Source of the DNA: Siphonodentalium dalli
Lineage: Eukaryota > Mollusca > Scaphopoda > Gadilida > Siphonodentaliidae
DNA: 64,000 bases
Assembly (NCBI GenBank): GCA_032622095.1
Contig: CP136061.1
Coordinates: forward strand, 238,688,609 to 238,752,608
Direction: 5' to 3'
Shown here: one piece after another, positions 1 through 11,179 of the stretch
How positions within the stretch are numbered: the stretch's first letter is position 1
Layout: the number at the start of each line of letters is the position of its first letter
Made by a program: the position numbers and the translations under genes
Notes under the pieces: generated by a model
Seen by the model: only the letters and a program-made list of their open reading frames with translations
Databases searched by the model: none
Told to the model about the DNA's origin: nothing

Positions 1-79
1 TGTTTCCACTAGAAGGGCAGCGGGTCCCTTTTATAGGATCCCTTTCCCTTACCCAAATTTCCTTTCCGGAGACGACATA

Positions 80-201
80 CAGTAATGCCCTATAAGTGAG
101 AGCTTTCCGATGAATGGCAACAAGCCATATTTCCGACTAAATCCTGAAAAGTTACCCATAATTCTGCTGTGGTTATGGAGTCGATTACTTAGGGCATTAC
201 T
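80..201. mobile_element. Mar1 foldback element, left arm deleted
   Basis: Begins CAGTAATGCCC and ends in GGGCATTACT, but the left arm is reduced to about 12 bases before the central GTGAGAGCTTTCC; the right arm (rest of hairpin, GACTAAATCCTG, TTACCCATAATTCTGC) is intact. A full copy is about 213 bp and almost perfectly palindromic. The same type of deletion is seen at 61591-61720. No coding capacity. Confidence 0.85.
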
Positions 202-475
202 CTATTCCCAAACCTGACACAGATTAATGCCTACATCACTGATCTATCTGCCACTAAATAATACCAACACCGAATGATTAATGATGTTAATTTTACTTGA
301 ACCTTTTTACGTGAAAGGAATGATTTTCAGGGCAACACACAATAACAATTATTGCCTTATTCTGAAAGATAACAAACCGGACTTCGCTAAATGCCACATG
401 GTTGATTCTGCCTGATTACGTCTCGATTACTTTGTCAAAGAACACATTGTTCCGACTGGTTCTCATTTATGATTA

Positions 476-685
476 CAGTAATGCCCTAAATAATCGACTC
501 CTTAACCACAGCAGAATTATGGGTAATTTTTCAGGATTTAGTCGGAAATAAGGCTTGTTGCCATTCATCGGAAAGCTCTCACAGAGCTTTCCGATGAATG
601 GCAACAAGCCATATTTCCGACTAAATCCTGAAAAGTTACCCATAATTCTGCTGTGGTTAAGGAGTCAATTATTTAGGGCATTACT
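476..685. mobile_element. Mar1 foldback element, near-complete
   Basis: Near-perfect inverted repeat: CAGTAATGCCC ... GGGCATTACT with long arms meeting at the CTCTCACAGAG centre. The left flank ends in TA, the expected Tc1/mariner target. The CAGT start also fits Tc1-type ends. There is no transposase ORF, so it would be a non-autonomous MITE mobilised in trans (inference). Confidence 0.88.
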
Positions 686-912
686 TTATATTACCGTAGT
701 TGTTCAGAACTTAAATTTAAATTATCAACTGATTTATTATTGATAAATACTATTAGATCATATACAGTTTGATGGACTGAGAATTTCCCCAGCCGCTACA
801 TGTATAGGGGTACCATTTCCCCCAAGCCCTAACGGATACCCTGCTGTACTGTTATCCCTATTTGAACTTACCCTGGTTAAATGTGAACAGTAACTAAGTT
901 TCTGTCATTCTA

Positions 913-1110
913 CAGTAATGCCCTAATTAATCCAGGCCTTAAGATTCGACGAGAATCACCGAATCAATTCTCGTAATTATTCTCGCGAAACTTTTCAATT
1001 TTCAGTGCTTTATGACTAACTTGATTCGGCATTTGATTCTCACAAAATTAAATGAAAAATTACCCATAATTCTGCTGTGGTTAAGGAGTTGATTAATTAG
1101 GGCATTACTG
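913..1110. mobile_element. Mar1 with replaced interior
   Basis: Both termini are Mar1 (TA-CAGTAATGCCC and TTACCCATAATTCTGC...GGGCATTACTG-TA), but about 120 bp of the interior is unrelated to other copies and has its own weak inverted repeat (GATTCGACGAGAATC, GAATCAATTCTCG). This could be gap-repair replacement or an old divergent subfamily. Confidence 0.65.
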
Positions 1111-1689
1111 TAGTTGACCATCAGTCTCTTTGAAAAGCCGATGGAAATCCTATTAGATTTACGTCTCTGGATATGTCATTGAGATTTCTATTCTACGACG
1201 ATGCGGCTTTTCCAAGATGACAAAATAAATCGCTTCCAAATATGGAGTGCCCGGCATTGTAAACAATTGTGAGAATCGTATTATTTAGTAGTAGTTATAA
1301 AAAACAACAAGATTCGTAAGAATAATCAAGTCATAAATAGCATTGACTGATAAAAAATAGATGATGATATCTCCTAGATTGTGAATTTGTGATGAGTATA
1401 ATTAATTATTATGAATATTTAGCCTGTATTCTGTATTACAATATCTGTTGTGTTTCGCTATGTGTTGGAAAATTGTCTTCACATTATTGACCTCCGATCT
1501 CGCAATTTAAATACAACCAGCCATGCATCAGTGTTTGTAATTGTTATCGTCTCTTTATAGTGATTGGAGTGATCTATATAATGATCTGTTACATCACTAA
1601 CCAATGATATCGCGCATGGTCTGAGCCATAACCAAACAAATGGAGGGAATCCCATCAATATAGAACAAAAATCTCAACGTTGGCTTTTT
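1111..1689. other. No recognised feature
   Basis: AT-rich sequence with no sustained ORF and no match to the window's repeat families that I could see. Confidence 0.5.
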
Positions 1690-2904
1690 ATGTTTACCCA
1701 TACCATAGTATGGTAAACATAGTGTCGTTGCCCGGATTGACCACTCATCGTTCGTCCGTCTGTCTGTCTGTCCGTAGACACTTTACGAGTAATGCGATAA
1801 CTCAAACATTTTCTATCCGATCGAAACCAAATTTTGTATATGCGTTTCTCAGCCCAAAATACAGATCGAGTTCGAATATGGGTTTGATCCGAATAATTTT
1901 AAAGGAGTTATGACCGTTTTTCGAAAAAAATTTTTTTATTTTTTTTAAATTTATTTTTAACTTTTATAATAATATTAAAAAAAAAATGTCATTGACATTG
2001 TCATTTGTTTTCATTTAGATATTGATGATTATGATAAAAGTTGATAAAAATATTTCCAATGTGTCCCTTTAATTTTTTTAAATAAATTAAAAACAATTTT
2101 TTTTTTTTAAGTTAAAAAAATTTGAAAAACTAACACCATTATAACTCTGCCAAGGGTACCCCGCATCACCACACCAAAATTGATTAAATCGGTCCGAAAT
2201 CTTGTGTTATGTACTGGTAAATCTGTTTGGAGCAACATTTAATCCAATTCACCAATTGCCTTTGGACAACTTAGCTATTGATAAGGCTATATTATTTTCT
2301 GATGTCTCTTATGCCAATGTGCATATAATCTGATAAAGAAGGCTATGGCATCTAGTTTAAAATAAAGATTCAACAATAAACATCACATGATATTAACAGT
2401 AGACTTGGACATCTGTGCTGCAGAGTTATATCTTCAGATGGTCTGTTATCATTATAATTGTTATTGGTTTAATAGAGAGGTCAGTGTTCAACATAAACAA
2501 TTCCTGTGATATTTTGACAGCTCTGCTATATAATTGATATTAATGGGTCAGTGGTGAGGTTGCTTATCTGTATACTAGGACACATTATTATTGTAAACTT
2601 AAATTGGACTCTCTTAACCCAAGTATTCCATGTCCAGGTCACACCTACACATTTAACCCATGGGCTTACTGGCTGTGGCGGTTTAGCATTACAGATCCTG
2701 TACCAGTGCATTCTCTTATATAAATGCCAGTGACCCATAAATTCCAATAATTTGTGTTATGTACATTTGTCTATAATAGTACATAACACTATGATAACAG
2801 TATACTCTATAATTCAACACCAAAACTCTCATTTATCCGATCATATTAAATTTTTATCGCCAAGGGATGGGTTAACATCTGCCGATCGTGATCGGCCTCT
2901 CGTT
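1690..2904 (+). mobile_element. Hel1 copy 1: Helitron/Helentron-like non-autonomous element
   Basis: The 5' end ATGTTTACCCATACC is followed by a palindrome (CCATAGTATGG), a short TCTG run, then AT-rich core repeats with GAGTTATGACC motifs and a unique 3' half. The 3' end carries the hairpin GCCGATCGTGATCGGC followed by CTCTCGTT, after which copies diverge. No terminal inverted repeats. A 3' subterminal hairpin, internal microsatellite and insertion beside T residues fit Helentron-associated elements; the class is inferred. No Rep/helicase ORF. Confidence 0.7.
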
Positions 2905-2966
2905 AAAGAGACTGGTACGTGGCCCAGTTACTCTGGTGGCCTCCTTACCAGTCAAGTTCCAATGCA

Positions 2967-3420
2967 GGTTACACTAGTGTAAATAAGGTTCGGAGTGACA
3001 TCTAGCGGATGCGGGAGGAATATATATGAGAGAATAAAATAGACACTGGGCCCTGATTGGTCAATAGCCTTGTGTGCTTTTTGCATAAAAAAATCATCAC
3101 ACCTCTTCCCGGGCCTATGATTTCCCATAGGTAAAATAGCCATTGGCACAGGAATTAACCCTCTGTAGTGAAGTTTGAATTTTTTGGTGTGGTCTAAAAT
3201 ATGACAGTATTTTTTTATGCGGTTCTGACACTAGTTACGAAAACACAAGATTTAAAGGCGAATTCCCTGCTAGACAGACATGATTTTTTTGTGCAAAAAG
3301 TTTCCCCAAATGTCAATTTTCAGATTTAAAGAAAATTTTGGACCCAAGTTTATATCGCCAACAGTATACGCTAAAACGTTAGCACTGAGGCCTATGGAAA
3401 ACATTTACACTAGTGTAACC
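2967..3420 (-). mobile_element. T4 element, 454 bp, with TGCA target duplication
   Basis: Ends GGTTACACTAGTGTAAAT / ATTTACACTAGTGTAACC, flanked on both sides by TGCA (2963-2966 and 3421-3424). Reverse orientation and visibly diverged relative to the two near-identical copies at 9004 and 10357. Each terminus is itself a short palindrome. The superfamily is not assigned; a 4-bp duplication is compatible with several cut-and-paste groups. Confidence 0.8.
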
Positions 3421-3660
3421 TGCATCCATGAACTTGTTGATAACGGGTTACTAAATGTCCATGCAAAAAACTAAGTATGTCATTGATGTGGATGGCAAGA
3501 CAAAGATAGTTTGTTAATCACAATGCCAGAATTGAGTACATCTGCACTCCATGTAGGTCAATTTCCATTTCATTAGAGTTTAATACAGGTCTTTGCAACC
3601 CAGACCACTGACAAATTAGTCTGTATTTCATTTGCCTGGCAGACATCCTTCCCTTAATTG

Positions 3661-3810
3661 CACTGGCTTATTGGTCAAGGTAAATATTATTAGGCCAATG
3701 TTTTCTCTTATATATGCCAGGCTCCCTATGGGAGACTGGCAGATATAAGGCAATGCATTGGCACAGGGTTTTCACAACATTTCAGAAATCTCCAGTCATG
3801 GAAAGGTCAA
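3661..3810 (+). mobile_element. PB2 fragment (3' half)
   Basis: Contains the second PB2 hairpin (GGCCAATGTTTTCTC ... GCAATGCATTGGCACAGGG) and the right end CTCCAGTCATGGAAAGG. The 5' terminus and first hairpin are missing or degraded. Confidence 0.75.
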
Positions 3811-4151
3811 TACCTAAGTGACGTGCTTCAAATATTAAAGATATCATGTCCGATTTAACACCCATCAATTACTATTTCTTCGGCTTCAGGTGTAAAATAT
3901 ATTTGATTTCAGCCAAGGAAAACCCCCTTCAAGACTCAAAGTTATTAGATTTTGATTCTTGATATCTATTTATTTTCTCCGGTTCGATTTCCATTTATGG
4001 TAATTTCTGGTTCGAACTAGAATTGCCCAGCATGTGTCATCACAACTGCAAACAAATTTACATCTTCTTTCACATGTGATTTTTATGTTTACCCATACCA
4101 TAGTATGGTAAACATAGTGTCGTTGCCCGGATTGACCACTCGTCGTTCGTC

Positions 4152-4153
4152 CC

Positions 4154-4192
<39 letters not shown>

Positions 4193-4224
4193 GTCTGTCT
4201 ATCTGTCCGTCTGTCTGTCTGTCC
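4152..4224 (+). repeat. (TCTG)n microsatellite inside Hel1
   Basis: About 18 TCTG/TCTA/TCCG tetramers. Other Hel1 copies (1760, 45830, 48740, 50755) carry shorter versions at the same position, so the repeat belongs to the element. Confidence 0.9.
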
Positions 4225-5429
4225 GTAGACACTTTACGAGTAATGCGATAACTCAAACATTTTCTATCCGATCGAAACCAAATTTTGTATATGGGTTTCT
4301 CAGCCCAAAATACAGATCGAGTTCAAATTTGGGTTTGATCCGAGATTTTGTTACAGAGTTATGGCCCTTTTTTAACTTAGAATTCACGCATTCTGCCATA
4401 ACTCAAACATTTTTTATCTGATTGGAACCAAATTTGGTATGTGAGTTTCACAACCCAAAACCTCGAGTTCGAATATGGGTTTGATCCGATTAATTTTAAA
4501 GGAGTTATGACCCTTTTTCGAAGAAATTAAAAAAAAAAATCGATTTTTTTTAAATTTATTTTTAACTTTTATAATAATAATAAAAAAAATGTCATTGACA
4601 TTGTCATTTGTTTTCATTTAGATATTGATGATTATGATAAAAGTTAATAAAAAGATTTCCAATGTGTCCCTTTAATTTTTTTAAATAATTAAAAACCAAT
4701 TTTTTTTTTTAACTTAAAAAAATTTGAAAAACTAACACCATTATAACTCTGCCAAGGGTACCCCGAATCACCACACCAAATTTGATTAAATCGGTCCAAA
4801 ATCTTGTGTTATGTACTGGTAAATCTGTTTGGAGCAACATTTAATCCAATTCACCAATTGCCTTTGGACTACTTAGCTATTGATAAGGCTATATTATTTT
4901 CTGATGTCTCTTATGCCAATGTGCAAATAATCTGATAAAGAAGGCTATGGCATCTAATTTAAAATAAAGATTCAACAATAAACATCACATGATATTAACA
5001 GTAGACTTGGACATCTGTGCTGCAGAGTTATATCTTCAGATGGTCTGTTATCATTATAATTGTTATTGGTTTAATAGAGAGGTCAGTGTTCAACATAAAC
5101 AATTCCTGTGATATTTTGACAGCTCTGCTATATAATTGATATTAATGGGTCAGTGGTGAGGTTGCTTATCTGTATACTAGGACACATTATTATTGTAAAC
5201 TTAAATTGGACTCTCTTAACCCAAGTATTCCATGCCCAGGTCACACCTACACATTTAACACATGGGCTTGCTGGCTGTGGCGGTTTAGCATTACAGATCC
5301 TGTACCAGTGCATTCTCTTATATAAATGCCAGTGACCCATAAATTCCAATAATTTGTGTTATGTACATTTGTCTATAATAGTACATAACAGTATACTCTA
5401 TAATTCAACACCAAAACTCTCATTTATCC

Positions 5430-6051
5430 CACAGGGTTAAAATAAAGACAAACAATGGAATGCGGTTTTAGCTACCTGTTTAGCAAAACATAATTACAGG
5501 AAGCCGATACATGAATAATAATAAAAACAATTAACAATTTCTGAGGCGCAATAACCGCCGCCATCAAAAACAAACCCCGAAAGGTGTGGGGGGGGGGGGG
5601 GGGGGGCAAAGACATCAACCCTGTGTGCTCTCCAACAACCACGAAAAATGGGAGGGAGGGAGGGTTTTCAAAAATTGGTGACCGTCTTCTTCGATCGATA
5701 AGTTGGAAAGAAAGTTGACACCGACCGCGCCGCTCACCCCTACGTGTAAAAATATAGTTCTCCCCATTCCTGCTCAAGAGTTATCCCAATCGCTTCGTGG
5801 CCTAATTAACATTTTTCCCAAACTCTCGCGATTCATGATTATGTTGTCAATTTGTCCAAATACTTTGTCGCTTTATTTTATTTTGCTTACTTCTTTGGAA
5901 TTCCATGCGGTATGGCGTATTGGTAGCGTAGTGATCTATCGGTGAAATATTTCGCTACCGAACATGTTTGCGTTTCTAAAAGTTTCTGGTTTAAATCTCC
6001 GCATCTGTTTAACCCTTTGGGATAAAATACGTCGCTCTTATACGACTATGT
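5430..6051 (+). mobile_element. 622-bp insertion in Hel1 with 7-bp target duplication and tRNA-like boxes
   Basis: Flanked by TTTATCC at 5423-5429 and 6052-6058, with the empty site visible in Hel1 copy 1. There are no clear terminal inverted repeats. At 5913-5923 TGGCGTATTGG resembles a pol III A box, and at 5988-6000 GGTTTAAATCTCC resembles a B box, spaced about 70 bp. A retroposon with a tRNA-derived part is plausible but unproven. Contains a G19 tract at 5588-5606. Confidence 0.55.
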
Positions 6052-6124
6052 TTTATCCGATCATATTAAATTTTTATCGCCAAGGGATGGGTTAACATCT
6101 GCCGATCGTGATCGGCCTCTCGTT

Positions 6125-6760
6125 CTATTTTCATGAATAAAACATGATTTAACTGTGTCGGGAATTAGTATACCTACATGTATGTATCTATCTGCATGTC
6201 AACTATCACCAGAGACTGTCAATTTTGTTTTGGGAAATAATTTTCGTCGTAATTTATTCCGAAAATCTTTTCCGATCACCAAAGCCATTTGTGAACCGTG
6301 ACCTTATGTAACTTCACGAACTTTTGTTACAGCGTCCGCTCATGAACGTACATTTCAAGTGGAATTTCTATTTGGCTGACAACAATTCGAGGTGGAGAAA
6401 ATAAATAGATTTCAAAATTCAAATCTTATTGCTCTGAAGTTTGAATGATTGGGTTCCTCGACTCAAATCAAATATTTTTCACCCTCGAAGTAAGTCAAAG
6501 ATTGACAAAGAAATAGTAATTTAGGGGTGTTAAAAGAGTAACTTTAATTGGTCGGATAACACAGACCGAGAAACACCTTATGGATTCCCATTCAATTGTA
6601 CAAATGTTCATATATTAAGTACAACAAACAACCTGCTGTTTGCTGTTTGTTGATCTTTTTAGTGTAATTCCCTACAAATAAATGAACGGGAATCAAGTAA
6701 TTACCCTTCGGTGAGTGTTCAGTTCAATGTTTTAAAGACATTATGGACTTGTTCGAGCAC
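6125..6760. other. No recognised feature
   Basis: No ORF or repeat family recognised. A short imperfect inverted segment lies near 6610-6660 (ATATTAAGTACAACAAACAAC and GCTGTTTGTTG). Confidence 0.45.
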
Positions 6761-7080
6761 ATGAAAGTGATAAGTTAGTACCCAGGCGCTATGCCAACCT
6801 GGCAAAAGTAGCATTCTGCTAGGACCATACCACTCCATAGAAAACATCGTCTGAACTATGCTCAATTGTAAATATTAACATCTTGATTCGGGAGACAACA
6901 ATCAGCGATAAGCTAACACAAATAATTTTGCCATCAATGGTCATTGCATTCTATTAATATATAAGAATGGCGGTGTGTGTTGTCAATTTTGAAATAATAT
7001 TCGTAAAAATAACAACTTTGAGCAAGATTATTCTCCATATCTATTTGACCACTCCACCGGAGTGTTTTACGTCACATTAA
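6761..7080 (+). repeat. DR1 dispersed repeat
   Basis: Shares segments with 36690-37010 (same strand) and, reversed, with 48545-48673 plus 51081-51310: CTATGCCAAC...GTAGCATTCT, CATCGTCTGAACTATGC, TTAATATATAAGAATGGCGG and TTGAGCAAGATTATTCTCC. Divergence is high, so the family is old. No terminal repeats or ORF seen. Confidence 0.65.
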
Positions 7081-7624
7081 ATAATCCAGTTGGAAGCAAA
7101 ATTGGACTGAACAAATGTACTCCGCTTATTCTGCAACTATATTTCAACAATTACATCGTGTTATAGGAAATTAAAATGATCATATCTTATCATGTGGTAA
7201 TCGTATGTTTCTCAGCAGGGCATTGTTGGTTGCTTGGGAATATTCCCCGAAAATTCCAGACACAAAAACAAATTATGGTGGAATGAAACTGCAATTATCA
7301 TGTCACAATTTGACTAAACTATACCGTACACATAGTAGCAAATAATCGCACCAGTGATGGTTCCGATCCAAAACCGATGATGATACAGACTGTAAATTTA
7401 AAGTCGCACTGCCTTGAAGAATAGTGGAATGAAGTTGAGAATATACGGCATTGGTGATAAGTCAATACCAATACAATAGTGATAATAACCTAAACACTCC
7501 AATGGAAAATTTGGCAATAAATAACAATGTTGGCATGTTAATAAATTAACCGTGATGTCACTACCGTCAGGCCTGGATATAGTGTGTCTGACATTTGCAA
7601 AATAACAGACAGACCAACCATTTA
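7081..7624 (+). repeat. DR2 dispersed repeat with FB1-like tail
   Basis: Roughly 500 bp matched in reverse at 37350-37853 (for example CTCCGCTTATTCTGCAAC, AATGATCATATCTTATCATG, GGTTCCGATCCAAAACCGAT). Both copies end in an FB1-like piece (GGATATAGTGTGTCTGACAT), so repeat and tail were probably copied together. No coding signal. Confidence 0.65.
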
Positions 7625-8007
7625 TTAACCCTTTACCCAACAGAAGGGCCCTGTGCCAATGCATTCTCTTATATATGCGAGTCGACCATAGGTCGCCTCG
7701 CATATATAAGAGAATGCATTGGCTTAACACATTAAAAATTATAAAATTGTTAAAGAATGTAAGAAAAAATGGAAAAAAGTGTTAATTTTGTTTAGGCCAA
7801 TGCATTCTCTTATATATGCGAGGCGACCTATGGTCGACTCGCATATATAAGAGAATGCATTGGCACAGGGCATAACTGTAACTATCACAATGTGGTCAAG
7901 GAGCCGGTTCCAATGATATCCATATTTGTATGGTTCTATTGAGACAGACCGAAGATATTTTAGGCTGTTGAAGCTTTATTTGGCCGGTTTGTTGGGTAAA
8001 GGGTTAA
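7625..8007 (-). mobile_element. PB1 element, piggyBac-like MITE
   Basis: Bounded by TTAA on both sides with CCCTTTACCCAAC / GTTGGGTAAAGGG inverted ends. Inside are two opposed hairpins (GCCAATGCATTCTCTTATAT ... reverse) bounded by CCCTGTGCC and GGCACAGGG, and a one-sided segment with GGAACCGGCTCC-type and TTTGGCCGG sequence near one end. TTAA targets with CCC-starting ends are a piggyBac hallmark; no transposase is present. Confidence 0.85.
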
Positions 8008-8288
8008 CCATTTGTAATACTAAATACTCATTCACAAGTAGTTCTCTTGAGAAATGTTCAGATAATAAGTTCAACAAGTGACTGACCATAGGTCATTTGT
8101 TGAACTTATTATTTGAACATTTTCCACCAAATATTATGAATTATTCTGCTCCTGTATTAGACTGTTGTCTGTGTTGTCTTGATCCTTTTATTACCTGAAC
8201 ATCCCTCCAACTGAATATCAGACCATTCAAATGTATACTAGTACTTTTATAATGGAATGGGAGAATCCATTGAGTATAGAAATATTTA
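8004..8288 (-). mobile_element. PB4 element sharing a TTAA with PB1
   Basis: Contains ATACTAAATACTCATT at one end, a hairpin (GAAATGTTCAGATAATAAG...CTTATTATTTGAACATTTT), ACATCCCTCCAACTGAAT and GGAGAATCCATTGAGTATAG at the other end. It abuts the preceding PB1 through one TTAA (8004-8007), so one element inserted at the terminal TTAA of the other. Confidence 0.75.
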
Positions 8289-8348
8289 AAGAGGTATTGT
8301 GGGCTTATTTCAGTGAATCAAACTGTTAAGTTTACAACACAGACTCTA

Positions 8349-8562
8349 CAGTAATGCCCAAAGTATATGAACCTTTAACCACAGCAGAATTATGGGAATT
8401 TTTTTCACGATTTAGTCGGAAATATGGCTTGTTGCCATTCATCTGAAAGCTCTCACCAAGAGCTTTCCGATGAATTGCAGCAAGCCATATTTACGACTAA
8501 ATCCTAAAATATTTCTCATAATTCTGCTGTGGTTTATGAGTCGATTATTTAGGACATTACTG
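8349..8562. mobile_element. Mar1, diverged full copy
   Basis: Inverted-repeat element with CAGTAATGCCC start and ACATTACTG end. Arms carry more mismatches than most copies (AAGTATATGAACC, TTTACGACT), similar to 13663-13877. The right TA flank is lost. Confidence 0.8.
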
Positions 8563-8596
8563 TTTCTCCACTAGAAGAATGTAGCAATCAACTAAT

Positions 8597-8849
8597 CAAG
8601 CCTTGAAATAGTGTGTCTGTCATTTGCAGAATGAGGTCCCCAGAGGGTGAATTTAGTGATGCTACCCCCATAGTGGGCTAGCATCACCAAATTCACCCTC
8701 TGGGGACCTCATTCTGCTTACAACTCAGCAGAATGAGGTTCCCAGAGGGTGAAATTGTTGATGCTAGCCCGCTATGCAGGGTAGCATCAATAAATTCACC
8801 CTTTGGGGACCTCATTCTGCAAATGACAGGCACACTATTTCAAGGCTTG
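8597..8849. mobile_element. FB1 foldback, double hairpin, flanked by 13-bp direct repeats
   Basis: Ends CAAGCCTTGAAATAG / CTATTTCAAGGCTTG enclose two hairpins of the GAATGAGGTCCCCAGAGGG type separated by TTACAACTCA. The 13-mer GCAATCAACTAAT directly flanks both sides (8584-8596 and 8850-8862). No ORF. The superfamily is not determined. Confidence 0.8.
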
Positions 8850-9003
8850 GCAATCAACTAATATTGTATTGACTGCTGTGTGACTGTGCCATTCAGAGAT
8901 CACAAGCTCACAACATCTGAATTAAGCACAAATGTAAAACATATACTCCTTTCTACCAGGAGTATTAATGGCCGATAAACATATGGCAATGGCTCTGCCA
9001 ACA

Positions 9004-9454
9004 GGTTACACTGGTGTAAATGTTTTCCATAGGCCTCAGTGCTAACGTTTTAGCGTATAGTGTTGGCAATATAAATGTTGGGTCCAAAATTTTCTTTAAA
9101 TCTGAAAAATTGACATTTTGGGAAACTTTTTACACAAAAAAATCATGTCTGTCTAGCAGGGAATTCGCCTTTAAATCTTATGTTTTCGTAACTAGTGTCA
9201 GAACCGCATAAAAAAATACAGTCATATTTTAGACCACACCAAAAAATTCAAACTTCACTACAAAGGGTTAATTCCTGTGCCAATGGTTATTTTACCTATG
9301 GGAAATCATAGGGAAGAGGTGTGACGATTTTTTTATGTGAAAAGCACACAAGGCTATTGACCAATCAGGGCCCAGTGTCTATTTTATTCTCTCCTATATA
9401 TTCCTCCCGCATCCGCCAGATGTCACTCGGAACCTTATTTACACCAGTGTAACC
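9004..9454 (+). mobile_element. T4 element, left copy of a composite
   Basis: 451 bp, GGTTACACTGGTGTAAAT to CAGTGTAACC. Left flank AACA (9000-9003). It is almost identical to the copy at 10357-10807, with only a few substitutions (for example at 9268 and the CATCCGCC site near 9411). Contains an internal AAAGGGTTAATTCCTGTGCC, echoing PB-family ends. Confidence 0.85.
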
Positions 9455-10356
9455 TAAAGCGATAGCCCGCTTTTTCGTGGAATAATTGTAACTCCCTACA
9501 ATTCTTCAGAATTGCCCATCAATCGAAAAAATGTGTTCAAAAACAATATCACTTCTGTGGTTCTTTATTTATCACACACAATTTAACCCCACCCCCTTTA
9601 ACAAATTATTCATCAAAAAAGCACAATTTTCCACCACCAGTCATGTTCAGGCCCCATTTTCACTCAGTTTTAGGGGTCTGGTGTTGCAAACTTGGATCAG
9701 CTATGGAAGACTGTTCAATATTCTTTCCATGAGAGAACTTCTGGTGATGTGAGGTCATTGAGTCCAGATCTGATCAGCTGAGCATCAAGCGCATGACTTT
9801 ATCAGCACATTGAAGAATAAAATATGACATTTTCAGGTCTGCAAGGGTGATCCAAGATAACTGGATGTGGGTGTATATTGAATTAGTTGAATAAAGATAT
9901 GCTCTCTTTGAATTGCTGGAGCATTTTCTTAAATGTGTCCAAGTTTTAGTGCTATTAACCTTCAAATGACCATACCCACCAGTGGAAATGACACACTTTT
10001 ATGATATATATCTGTATATCACTGGCTATAAAATCCAAAATACTTGTTAAATTAGGTTCTTATAACAATTGATATATGTGTCGTTGACATGCCCATGTTA
10101 TGGGTCATTTGCATTATCATGTGACTATTACCACCTTGAAATTTTTTGAAAATACCTTGAAAAATTGGCATTTTTTATGAAAAATCTTACTATTTTTTTG
10201 GCTGATGTAAGTGAAAGAAGGCATCAGCAGCAAGAATAGCCACATCAAGCATGAGATATTCATTGGACTGAAAGACCAGGCTCTGTAAAATGCATTAAAA
10301 TGCTTTAAAGTGACTCCCAGGAATCAAAAATGATAAAAAGCTATTTTTTCCCTTTA
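9455..10356. other. Segment carried between two T4 copies
   Basis: About 900 bp with no match elsewhere in the window. Its ends, TAAAGCGATAGC and GCTATTTTTTCCCTTTA, are weakly inverted. No ORF longer than 73 codons and no recognised domain. It could be captured host DNA or the target region in which two T4 copies landed. Confidence 0.5.
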
Positions 10357-10807
10357 GGTTACACTGGTGTAAATGTTTTCCATAGGCCTCAGTGCTAACG
10401 TTTTAGCGTATAGTGTTGGCAATATAAATGTTGGGTCCAAAATTTTCTTTAAATCTGAAAAATTGACATTTTGGGAAACTTTTTACACAAAAAAATCATG
10501 TCTGTCTAGCAGGGAATTCGCCTTTAAATCTTATGTTTTCGTAACTAGTGTCAGAACCGCATAAAAAAATACAGTCATATTTTAGACCACACCAAAAAAT
10601 TCAAACTTCACTACAAAGGGTTAATTCATGTGCCAATGGTTATTTTACCTATGGGAAATCATAGGGAAGAGGTGTGACGATTTTTTTATGTGAAAAGCAC
10701 ACAAGGCTATTGACCAATCAGGGCCCAGTGTCTATTTTATTCTCTCCTATATATTCCTCCCGCATTCGCCAGATGTCACTCGGAACCTTATTTACACCAG
10801 TGTAACC
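10357..10807 (+). mobile_element. T4 element, right copy of a composite
   Basis: Same orientation and near-identical to 9004-9454. The right flank AACA (10808-10811) matches the left flank of the left copy, whereas the inner flanks are TAAA and TTTA. This is the expected pattern if both copies moved as one unit or arose by recombination. Confidence 0.85.
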
Positions 10808-10831
10808 AACAGGAGTCACTGCATATATATA

Positions 10832-10956
10832 CAAGCCTTGAAATAGTGTGTCTGTCATTTGCAGAATGAGGTCCCCAGAGGGTGAATTTAGTGATGCTAA
10901 ATTCACCCTCTGGGGACCTCATTCTGCAAATGACAGACACGCTATTTCAAGGCTTG
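10832..10956. mobile_element. FB1 single hairpin, 125 bp
   Basis: A nearly perfect palindrome from CAAGCCTTGAAATAG to CTATTTCAAGGCTTG with almost no loop (centre near GTGATGCTAAATTCAC). Inserted in a TATATA-rich site just right of the T4 composite. Confidence 0.85.
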
Positions 10957-11179
10957 ATATATAAAAGAGTATGATTTGTCATTCTGTCTGTCTGTTCATG
11001 ATTTTTCTCCCTGACCTCTGGATGTTATAACGGCATTAGATTCTCAAATGTTTTATTTAAAAACAAATAATTAAATTTTTATTATTTTTTAAGCAAGGAT
11101 TAAATCTTATTAAAAAAATAATTCAAAAAGTTTTGTAATGGATGCAAGTTGGTCTGATATGTTTATGTAGAATTTTTTT

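Larger units (their letters stand above)
4085..6124 (+). mobile_element. Hel1 copy 2, interrupted by a 622-bp insertion
   Basis: Same 5' end and 3' hairpin end as copy 1, with two core repeats rather than one and a longer TCTG tract. The element is continuous if 5430-6051 plus one TTTATCC copy is removed: '...AACTCTCATTTATCC' joins 'GATCATATTAAATT' exactly as in copy 1 (2825-2850). High similarity to copy 1 suggests recent mobility. Confidence 0.75.

Noticed and set aside
5905-6005. A functional tRNA gene
   Set aside because: A-box and B-box-like words exist but no cloverleaf with paired acceptor stem could be drawn by eye.
9020-10564. Identical 63-codon ORF at 9020 and 10373
   Set aside because: A consequence of the two T4 copies being nearly identical; the diverged T4 at 2967 does not preserve it as a coding frame of the same type.
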